Assembly (NCBI GenBank): GCA_015767395.1
Contig: JADWMI010000033.1
Coordinates: 9,343 to 14,758 of the forward strand
Length of the DNA: 5,416 nucleotides
Direction of reading: 5' to 3'
DNA from: Bacteroidota bacterium
Lineage (GTDB): Bacteria; Bacteroidota; Bacteroidia; Flavobacteriales; Flavobacteriaceae
Below, in pieces: positions 1 to 5,416 of this stretch. The stretch's first letter is position 1. The number at the start of each line of letters is the position of its first letter. The translations under genes and the position numbers were made by a program. Under the pieces are notes generated by a model, which was not told the origin of the DNA, did no database searches, and was given only the letters and a program-made list of their open reading frames with translations.

Positions 1-1
1 T

Positions 2-1150
2 TTAAAAAACAAACAGAATTTTGATTACGGATTAGAAAAAATATTTTCAGAGGCTGAAGATTTTTTGCCTTTACTAGGTACTGATTACGTGGAATTATAT
101 GTTGGCAACGCCAAACAAGCAGCTCATTATTACAAAACAGCGTTCGGATTTCAATCGTTGGCCTATGCTGGTTTAGAAACAGGAATTAAAGACAGAACCA
201 GTTATGTGTTGGTTCAAGATAAAATTAGACTGGTGTTAACTACCCCAATGCCAAACACAAACAATAGGGAATTAATTGAACACATAGAAAAACATGGAGA
301 TGGTGTAAAAGTTGTTGCGCTGTGGGTTGAAGACGCAACAAAAGCTTGGGAAGAAACCACAAAACGTGGTGCAGTTTCATACATGAAACCTACAAAAGAA
401 AGTGATAATAACGGAGAAGTCATTCGATCGGGTATTCATACATATGGAGACACTGTTCATGTGTTTGTTGAACGAAAAAACTACAACGGCATATTTTTAC
501 CAAAATTTGAAAAATGGGAATCAATACACAATCCAACAAATGTTGGTTTACGTTATATAGATCATATGGTTGGAAACGTCGGCTGGAATGAAATGAATGT
601 TTGGTCCAGTTTTTACAATAACACAATGGGGTTTGCAAATCTAATTACCTTTGATGACAAAGATATTTCAACACAGTTTACTGCTTTAATGAGCAAAGTA
701 ATGACAAACGGTAATGGCCGCGTAAAATTCCCAATTAATGAACCTGCCGAAGGCTTAAAAAAATCTCAAATTGAAGAATATTTGGATTTTTACAATGGCC
801 CTGGAATTCAGCACATTGCTGTTGCAACCAATAATATATTAGAAACTGTAAAAGAAATGACTGCTCGAGGCGTGGAATTTTTATATGTTCCTGGCTCTTA
901 TTACGACACTGTTTTGGATAGAGTTGGAGAAATTGATGAAAATTTGGCAGAACTTAAAGACTTAGGGATTTTGGTTGACAGAGATGAAGAAGGTTATTTA
1001 TTACAAATTTTCACCAAACCAGTATCAGACAGACCTACATTGTTTTTTGAAATTATTCAGCGAAAAGGGGCACAATCTTTCGGAAAAGGAAACTTTAAAG
1101 CTTTGTTCGAGTCTATTGAAGCCGAGCAAGAGAGACGAGGAACTTTATAA
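2..1150 (+). CDS. hppD: 4-hydroxyphenylpyruvate dioxygenase, 5' end outside window
   Basis: This is a cytosolic Fe(II) enzyme that converts 4-hydroxyphenylpyruvate, O2 and water chemistry aside, to homogentisate and CO2 in tyrosine catabolism. The frame is open from base 2 and gives 382 residues. A TTG at 65 is only an internal Leu codon, because the family-typical stretch YGLEKIF...AEDFLPLLGTDYVELYVGN continues upstream of it without an ATG, so the true start lies just before the window. Two vicinal-oxygen-chelate domains are visible: an N-terminal one (about residues 25-160) and a catalytic C-terminal one (about 180-355). The iron ligands are His188 (DHMVGNVGW, codon 563-565), His271 (GPGIQHIAVAT, codon 812-814) and Glu350 (FFEIIQRKG, codon 1049-1051). 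The C-terminal helix region (FGKGNFKALFESIE...RGTL) is that of HPD. Hydroxymandelate synthase is the related alternative, but this ending and the overall similarity favour HPD. A hairpin terminator follows, so it belongs to a unit that begins upstream. Confidence 0.96.
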   Translation, partial: LKNKQNFDYGLEKIFSEAEDFLPLLGTDYVELYVGNAKQAAHYYKTAFGFQSLAYAGLETGIKDRTSYVLVQDKIRLVLTTPMPNTNNRELIEHIEKHGDGVKVVALWVEDATKAWEETTKRGAVSYMKPTKESDNNGEVIRSGIHTYGDTVHVFVERKNYNGIFLPKFEKWESIHNPTNVGLRYIDHMVGNVGWNEMNVWSSFYNNTMGFANLITFDDKDISTQFTALMSKVMTNGNGRVKFPINEPAEGLKKSQIEEYLDFYNGPGIQHIAVATNNILETVKEMTARGVEFLYVPGSYYDTVLDRVGEIDENLAELKDLGILVDRDEEGYLLQIFTKPVSDRPTLFFEIIQRKGAQSFGKGNFKALFESIEAEQERRGTL

Positions 1151-1179
1151 ATCTTTAAAATAAATATAATATTAACATC

Positions 1180-1216
1180 AAAGCTTAACTTCATTCGTTG
1201 AGCTTTTGTTATTTTT
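1180..1216 (+). terminator. Rho-independent terminator after hppD
   Basis: A 10-bp stem, AAAGCTTAAC (1180-1189) against GTTGAGCTTT (1197-1206), contains one T-G wobble and encloses a 7-nt loop. It is followed by a T-rich tract (TGTTATTTTT). It sits 29 bp after the hppD stop and 43 bp before the next gene, which separates the two transcription units. Confidence 0.75.
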
Positions 1217-1259
1217 GGTATAAAAATTGCTTTTCTTCGAAAGAATGAATCCATTATAA

Positions 1260-2060
1260 ATGCAGAAAAATATATTCATATTGCTATTTCTAGTTACCAT
1301 TCCCTTCTTTGGGCAATCGGTTAGCAATGAATTAGATTCTTCAAAACTGGCATTTCAAAAAGGTGAATGGTTAAAATTTAGAATCAGTTATAGTAATTTT
1401 TTAAATGCTGGTTTTGCAACTATTGATGTTTTTGAAACAAAAAAGAATGGTTTAGAAGCTTTTCATGTAAAAGGATTTGGTGAAACTAAGGGTTTAATTA
1501 GCTGGTTTTTTAAAGTTGAAGACGATTACCAAACTTATTTTTATAAAGAATCTCTTAAACCTTATCGTTTTATTCGTAAAATAGATGAAGGTGGCCATTC
1601 TAAAAATAAAGAAATTTTATTTAACTATGACACCAATAAGGCCCTTGTAAAAGATTTTAAAAGAAATACAGAAAAAACATATCCCATTAGTAATAATGTT
1701 CAAGATATGCTTTCAGCCTTATATTATCTCAGAAATCAAGATTTAAGCAATCTATCTCCTGGAGATGAAATTAAATTAGAACTTTTTTTCGACCAAGAAA
1801 CCTATGTTTTTAAACTAATATTTGTAAGAGATGAAATTTTAAAAACCAAATTTGGAAATATTAACTCATTGGTTTTTAAGCCGCTAGTTCAAGCCGGTCG
1901 TGTTTTTAAAGAACAGGAAAGCGTTACCATTTGGGTAAGTGCTGACAAAAATAAAATACCACTTCGCATTAAAGCATCGCTAGCTGTTGGATCGCTTCGT
2001 GCAGATTTAGATGAATTTAAAGGATTAGCAAATCCTTTTAACATTATTTTTAACAATTAA
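1260..2060 (+). CDS. Exported DUF3108 domain protein
   Basis: The protein has 266 residues. An N-terminal signal peptide (K3 followed by a hydrophobic core at residues 5-17, probable cleavage after FGQ at residue 19) sends it to the periplasm or outer membrane. The mature part matches the DUF3108 pattern as I know it: GEWLKFRISYSNFLNAGFATI at 35-55, GLISWFFKVEDDYQTYF at 78-94, a (K)PYRFIRKIDEGG segment near 100-112, and VQDMLSALYYLRN at 147-159. It lacks Cys, so it is not a lipoprotein. DUF3108 proteins have no settled biochemical role; a lipocalin-like beta-barrel or envelope function is only inference. The start is fixed by an in-frame TAA immediately before the ATG. No Shine-Dalgarno is seen, which is normal in this phylum. 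It leads a probable operon with the M23 lipoprotein, so an envelope-related job is plausible. Confidence 0.88.
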   Translation: MQKNIFILLFLVTIPFFGQSVSNELDSSKLAFQKGEWLKFRISYSNFLNAGFATIDVFETKKNGLEAFHVKGFGETKGLISWFFKVEDDYQTYFYKESLKPYRFIRKIDEGGHSKNKEILFNYDTNKALVKDFKRNTEKTYPISNNVQDMLSALYYLRNQDLSNLSPGDEIKLELFFDQETYVFKLIFVRDEILKTKFGNINSLVFKPLVQAGRVFKEQESVTIWVSADKNKIPLRIKASLAVGSLRADLDEFKGLANPFNIIFNN

Positions 2061-2064
2061 ATTG

Positions 2065-2072
2065 TATTTTCG
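2065..2072 (+). promoter_or_regulatory. Candidate Bacteroidota -7 promoter element (TATTTTCG)
   Basis: TATTTTCG followed by CAC is close to the Bacteroidota -7 consensus TAnnTTTG. It starts 5 bp after the DUF3108 stop codon and 44 bp ahead of the proposed TTG start of the M23 gene, leaving a leader of roughly 35-40 nt. No good -33 TTTG element is seen at the expected distance, so this is tentative. If real, the M23-pgi pair could be expressed independently of the DUF3108 gene. Confidence 0.35.
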
Positions 2073-2115
2073 CACTTTAAATTTTTACCCTAATAAACTT
2101 GTAAATTTTACCCAG

Positions 2116-3387
2116 TTGAAAAAAATAGCATTCCTCTTAATAATTGTATTATTTGCTTCGTGCGGCGATGAAAAAAAATCAGCAGAAATAGCCCTTGATT
2201 CCGTTGAGCCAGAAATTATATATAAATATGGTTTTGTCTTTAACGATTATAACGTAATCCGTGACACCATTAAAAAAAATGAAAATTTTAGCGAAATATT
2301 AGGCAAATACAACGTTTCTTATCCAAAAGTCTTAGAAATTGTAAATAAGGTTAAAGACACTTTTGATGCTAGAAGAATAAGAAGTGGAATTCCTTATACT
2401 GTTTTAGCTAAAAAGGATTCAACCGCTGAAGCCCAGATTTTTATTTATAAACATTCTTTGGTTCGTTATACTGTGATTGACTTTAAAGATTCAGTTATTG
2501 TTGCCTACAATGCCAAAATACCAATTAAAACTGTTGTTAAAACAGCTTCTGGAATTATCACAACAAATCTATCAGACGCTATGGAAGAAGGAGGCTATAA
2601 TTCTTATTTAACCTATAAAATGGCAGATGATATTTACGCTTGGACCATTGATTTTTCCCGTCTTCAAAAAAACGACAAGTTTAAATTAATCTATGAACAA
2701 TTGTACATTAATGATACAATCCCAGTTGGTATAGGTGAAGTAAAAGCCGCCTATTTTGAGCATGGCGGAAAGCCCTTCTATGCTTTTAAATTTTTAGCCG
2801 ATTCTACAGTAGGTATTCCAGATTATTTTGATGATAAAGCAACCAACTTAAGACGACAATTCTTAAAAATGCCTGTGAAATTTAGTCGAATTTCATCTCG
2901 CTATAATTTGAGAAGACGAATCGCCTATTATGGCAACAAGGTAAGACCTCATAAAGGAACCGATTTTGCAGCGCCCATTGGAACAGAAATTATGGCCACA
3001 GCGAATGGAACTGTAAGTGAGTCGCGATACAAAGGGGCAAATGGTAATTATGTAAAAGTACGCCACAACAGCACCTACAGCACGCAATATTTACATATGA
3101 GTAAACGGGCTGTGAAGGTAGGACAAGTAGTAAAACAAGGTGATGTAATTGGATATATTGGTATGACGGGTAATACTGCAGGGCCACATGTTTGTTATCG
3201 TTTCTGGAAAAATGGCGTACAAGTTGACCCTTTGAGACAAAAATTACCAGCTGCCAAACCTATGAAGGAAAACATAAAACCAACTTTTTTTGAATTTACA
3301 CTACCTTTGAAAAAAGAAATAGACGCAATAAAATATCTTAATATAAATAATGAAATTGGTTCTTCAAGTGAAGAATTAAACTCTTAG
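2116..3387 (+). CDS. Lipoprotein peptidoglycan DD-metallopeptidase, M23 (MepM/Csd3-like)
   Basis: This is a probable zinc endopeptidase that cuts peptide cross-links in peptidoglycan. I chose the TTG at 2116 because it yields a compact lipoprotein signal peptide, MKKIAFLLIIVLFASC, with lipobox Cys16. An upstream TTG at 2062 would add 18 residues that fit no signal peptide, and no in-frame ATG is available. The resulting protein has 423 residues. Domains in order: a LysM/OapA-like segment (about 52-97), a Csd3/MepM-type middle domain (about 142-247, containing AWTIDFSRLQKNDKF), and the M23 domain (about 267-374). Metal and catalytic positions are His279 and Asp283 (HKGTD), His327 (YLHMS) and His358 (GPHVC). 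The usual last ligand of the HxH motif is Cys360 here. The Gly-Asp-Glu after the lipid-bearing Cys could act as a surface-export signal, though a periplasm-facing location fits the job better. pgi follows after 12 bp. A non-enzymatic regulator cannot be excluded because of the Cys. Confidence 0.9.
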   Translation: MKKIAFLLIIVLFASCGDEKKSAEIALDSVEPEIIYKYGFVFNDYNVIRDTIKKNENFSEILGKYNVSYPKVLEIVNKVKDTFDARRIRSGIPYTVLAKKDSTAEAQIFIYKHSLVRYTVIDFKDSVIVAYNAKIPIKTVVKTASGIITTNLSDAMEEGGYNSYLTYKMADDIYAWTIDFSRLQKNDKFKLIYEQLYINDTIPVGIGEVKAAYFEHGGKPFYAFKFLADSTVGIPDYFDDKATNLRRQFLKMPVKFSRISSRYNLRRRIAYYGNKVRPHKGTDFAAPIGTEIMATANGTVSESRYKGANGNYVKVRHNSTYSTQYLHMSKRAVKVGQVVKQGDVIGYIGMTGNTAGPHVCYRFWKNGVQVDPLRQKLPAAKPMKENIKPTFFEFTLPLKKEIDAIKYLNINNEIGSSSEELNS

Positions 3388-3399
3388 AATCTTATACAA

Positions 3400-4962
3400 A
3401 TGAAAAATATAAATCCAACAGAAACAAAAGCTTGGCAAAAACTTAACAACCACTTTAATAGCATAAAAGATACGCACTTAAAATCGTTGTTTAATGAGAA
3501 TAGCGAACGTAAAAGTGATTTCACTTTGAATTTTAATGATTTTGAATTTGATTATTCTAAAAACAGAATCAACAAAGAAACGATTGAAATCTTATTAGAA
3601 TTGGCTAATGAAGTGGATTTAAAAAGCGCTATGGATTCTTACTTTTCAGGAGAAAAAATCAATAAAACTGAAAAAAGAGCCGTTTTACATACTGCATTAA
3701 GAAGTCAACTGAATGATGAAGTTATTGTTGATGGTGTAAATGTTAAACCTGAGATTAAAGCTGCATTGGCTAAAATTGAAGTTTTCACAAACAAAGTAGT
3801 CTCTGGTGATTGGAAAGGGTATACCAACAAATCTATTACAGATGTTGTAAACATTGGTATTGGAGGTTCAGATTTAGGTCCAGATATGGTTGTTGAATCT
3901 TTAAAATATTACAAGAACCATTTAAACGTTCATTTTGTCTCTAATATTGATGGTGATCACGTTCAAGAGGTTATCAAAAATTTAAATCCTGAAACGACAT
4001 TATTTGTAATTGTTTCCAAAACATTTACAACGCAAGAAACACTTACAAATGCCACTACTATCAAAAAATGGTTTTTAAAATCTGCTGCTGAAAGTGATGT
4101 TGCCAAACATTTTGTAGCGGTTTCAACCAACTTAAAAACAGTAAGTGAATTTGGAATTGCCACAGAAAATATTTTCCCGATGTGGGATTGGGTTGGCGGA
4201 CGTTTTTCTTTATGGAGTGGTGTTGGACTTTCAATTAGCTTGGCCGTTGGATATAAAAACTTCAATGATTTATTAGTTGGTGCTTTTGAAATGGATGAAC
4301 ATTTTAAAAATACACCATTTGAAAAAAATGCACCTGTAATATTAAGTTTGATTGGTATTTGGTACACCAACTTTTTTAATGCTGAAAGCGAAGTTATTTT
4401 ACCATACTCTCAATACTTAAGCAAACTAGCCCCTTATTTACAACAAGCTATTATGGAAAGTAATGGTAAAAGTGTTGATAGAAATGGAAATCGTGTAAAT
4501 TACCAAACTGGAAACATTATTTGGGGAGCACCTGGTTCTAATTCTCAACATGCATTTATGCAATTGTTACATCAAGGGACTAAGTTAATTCCTGCTGATT
4601 TTATTGGATTTAAACAGTCATTATATGGCAATACTGACCACCATGAAAAACTAATGGCAAACTTTTATGGTCAAACCCAAGCGCTTGCTGAAGGAAAAAC
4701 CAAAGAAGAAGTCCACTTAGATTTAAAAACACAAGGTAAAATGGACGAAATTGAAACCTTATTACCCTATAAAGTTTTTGAAGGAAATAAGCCAAGTACA
4801 GCTATTTTAATCGAAAAATTAACGCCTAAAACGTTAGGAAGCTTAATTGCATTTTACGAGCATAAAATATTTATTCAAGGAATTATCTGGAATATTTTTA
4901 GTTATGATCAATTTGGTGTTGAATTAGGTAAAGAATTGGCACAAAAAAACCTATCTAAGTAA
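3400..4962 (+). CDS. pgi: Glucose-6-phosphate isomerase
   Basis: This cytosolic enzyme interconverts glucose 6-phosphate and fructose 6-phosphate in glycolysis and gluconeogenesis. The 520-residue product resembles the E. coli type from its first residues (MKNINPT.T.AWQ.L..HF) onward. Visible landmarks are [11 protein letters not shown] (151-161), SKTFTTQET (206-214, phosphate binding), signature [11 protein letters not shown] (263-273), and catalytic Glu353 (MESNGK), His384 (NSQHAF) and Lys511 (GVELGK), followed by LSK and the stop. E. coli-type enzymes run about 545-550 residues and continue for some 28 residues with a SSHDSSTNGLI motif; that tail is absent here, and neither other frame after the stop encodes it. 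The ATG lies 12 bp after the M23 stop without a Shine-Dalgarno, which indicates cotranscription. All catalytic residues are kept, so activity is expected. Confidence 0.97.
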   Translation: MKNINPTETKAWQKLNNHFNSIKDTHLKSLFNENSERKSDFTLNFNDFEFDYSKNRINKETIEILLELANEVDLKSAMDSYFSGEKINKTEKRAVLHTALRSQLNDEVIVDGVNVKPEIKAALAKIEVFTNKVVSGDWKGYTNKSITDVVNIGIGGSDLGPDMVVESLKYYKNHLNVHFVSNIDGDHVQEVIKNLNPETTLFVIVSKTFTTQETLTNATTIKKWFLKSAAESDVAKHFVAVSTNLKTVSEFGIATENIFPMWDWVGGRFSLWSGVGLSISLAVGYKNFNDLLVGAFEMDEHFKNTPFEKNAPVILSLIGIWYTNFFNAESEVILPYSQYLSKLAPYLQQAIMESNGKSVDRNGNRVNYQTGNIIWGAPGSNSQHAFMQLLHQGTKLIPADFIGFKQSLYGNTDHHEKLMANFYGQTQALAEGKTKEEVHLDLKTQGKMDEIETLLPYKVFEGNKPSTAILIEKLTPKTLGSLIAFYEHKIFIQGIIWNIFSYDQFGVELGKELAQKNLSK

Positions 4963-4969
4963 ACTATTT

Positions 4970-4995
4970 TTTAACAAAATTACTATTTTGTTAAA
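4970..4995. repeat. 11-bp perfect inverted repeat just after pgi
   Basis: TTTAACAAAAT (4970-4980) and ATTTTGTTAAA (4985-4995) are perfect inverse complements around a 4-nt loop (TACT), starting 8 bp after the pgi stop. The stem is AT-rich and no T-run follows, so it is more likely an mRNA 3'-end stabilising hairpin or a dyad binding site than a terminator. The right arm could instead pair imperfectly with TTAACATAAAAT (4996-5007). Confidence 0.6.
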
Positions 4996-5017
4996 TTAAC
5001 ATAAAATTTAAATTTAA

Positions 5018-5066
5018 AAAAACACTTAAAAAGCTGATACAAGTCTATTTAAGTGTTTTTGTTTTA
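5018..5066 (+). terminator. Rho-independent terminator of the DUF3108-M23-pgi unit
   Basis: AAAAACACTTAAA (5018-5030) and TTTAAGTGTTTTT (5048-5060) form a perfect 13-bp stem with a 17-nt loop, running into the T-rich stretch TTTTTGTTTT. The A-run before the stem makes it potentially bidirectional, but no convergent gene lies here. It ends the pgi transcript about 55 bp after the stop codon and insulates the receptor gene downstream. Confidence 0.85.
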
Positions 5067-5134
5067 TTGTTAAATCTTAATAATTTGTTAATAAAGTACA
5101 GCCAAAAAATAAGCCTCAATCTCTAAAAATTTAT

Positions 5135-5142
5135 CATATTTG
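5135..5142 (+). promoter_or_regulatory. Candidate -7 promoter element (CATATTTG)
   Basis: CATATTTG followed by C matches the Bacteroidota -7 consensus TAnnTTTG in all fixed positions but the first. It lies 29 bp ahead of the ATG at 5172, so a leader of about 24 nt would result. No convincing -33 TTTG box is present at the normal spacing. A promoter is expected here because a strong terminator lies just upstream. Confidence 0.4.
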
Positions 5143-5171
5143 CTTTAATTAATTCTAACTCAAATTAAGTA

Positions 5172-5416
5172 ATGAAAAATTTTAAAAATTGGCTAACGGT
5201 AATGTTGTTAATCACATCGGTTACTGTTTTTTCACAAACTACGCTTTCTGGAAAAGTTGTAGATGAAACAAATCAACCCTTACCTGGAGCAACGGTAGTA
5301 ATTCAAGGTTCTAAAGTAGGAGCTTCCTCCGATTTTGATGGGAACTTTAGTTTTGAAACTTCAATGAACAGTGGAACCTTAGTTGTTTCTTTCATTGGTT
5401 TCGAATCAAAATCTGT
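5172..5416 (+). CDS. Exported protein with carboxypeptidase-regulatory-like domain, probably TonB-dependent receptor, 3' end outside window
   Basis: An ATG at 5172 opens a frame that stays open to the window end, giving 81 complete codons. Residues 1-22 are a signal peptide (MKNFKNWLTVMLLITSVTVFSQ, cleavage likely after Gln22). From residue 25 the sequence shows the CarboxypepD_reg-like beta-sandwich pattern: SGKVVDETNQPLPGATVVIQG at 26-46, SSDFDGNFSF at 52-61, and LVVSFIGFES near 67-78. In Flavobacteriaceae this start is most often the N-terminal extension of SusC/RagA-type or other TonB-dependent outer-membrane receptors. Other secreted proteins and some peptidases share the domain, and the plug and barrel are not in the window, so substrate and class stay open. 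It is separated from pgi by 209 bp with a terminator, so it forms its own unit. Confidence 0.85.
   Translation, partial: MKNFKNWLTVMLLITSVTVFSQTTLSGKVVDETNQPLPGATVVIQGSKVGASSDFDGNFSFETSMNSGTLVVSFIGFESKS

Noticed and set aside
65..67. TTG as the start codon of hppD
   Set aside because: The frame is open to base 2 and encodes family-typical HPD sequence before this point, so the TTG is an internal Leu codon.
975..1163. 62-codon + strand frame overlapping the hppD 3' end
   Set aside because: It overlaps the conserved catalytic end of hppD, including the Glu350 ligand, in a different frame and shows no domain of its own.
1207..1259. Promoter for the DUF3108 gene
   Set aside because: A promoter is expected between the hppD terminator and the ATG, but I see no clear TAnnTTTG with a TTTG box at normal spacing, so none is listed.
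2053..2065. Perfect palindrome ACAATT-A-AATTGT spanning the DUF3108 stop codon
   Set aside because: The 1-nt centre cannot form a hairpin loop at full pairing, and short AT-only dyads are common at this base composition. It could be an operator next to the candidate -7 element, but nothing else supports that.
3963..4370. 135-codon open frame on the - strand inside pgi
   Set aside because: It lies wholly within the well-supported pgi coding region, has no recognisable domain, and looks like a shadow of the + strand gene. The other short reverse frames inside hppD, the M23 gene and pgi are rejected for the same reason.

Overview
The window looks like chromosomal DNA of a marine-type member of the Flavobacteriaceae (Bacteroidota). 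The evidence is the AT-rich composition, gene starts without Shine-Dalgarno sequences, signal peptides ending in ...FSQ or ...FGQ, TATTTTCG/ATATTTGC-type -7 promoter elements, and protein families with a flavobacterial flavour (a two-domain HPD, DUF3108, an M23 lipoprotein with a GPHVCYRFW motif, and a SusC/carboxypeptidase-regulatory-type outer membrane protein). All genes run on the + strand, and no mobile element, tRNA, rRNA or CRISPR is visible.

Layout: (1) Bases 2-1150 hold almost all of 4-hydroxyphenylpyruvate dioxygenase, the second step of tyrosine breakdown. Only a few N-terminal residues lie outside the window. It is closed off by a hairpin plus T-tract at 1180-1216. (2) Bases 1260-4962 hold a tightly packed three-gene group: an exported DUF3108 protein, a lipoprotein peptidoglycan hydrolase of the M23/MepM type, and glucose-6-phosphate isomerase (pgi). 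The gaps are 55 bp (DUF3108 to the likely M23 start) and 12 bp (M23 to pgi), which suggests cotranscription, possibly with an extra promoter just before the M23 gene. (3) Bases 4963-5171 are a 209-bp intergenic region with two hairpins, the second a strong terminator, followed by a candidate -7 promoter element. (4) Bases 5172-5416 hold the start of an exported protein with a carboxypeptidase-regulatory-like beta-sandwich, probably a TonB-dependent receptor, cut by the window end.

Functionally this is ordinary core-genome territory: aromatic amino-acid catabolism, envelope maintenance, central sugar-phosphate metabolism and an outer-membrane transporter. No new defence or mobile system was found. 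The points most worth checking are the His-to-Cys change at the third metal-ligand position of the M23 protein, the missing C-terminal tail of Pgi, the probable TTG start of the lipoprotein, and the stacked hairpins after pgi.
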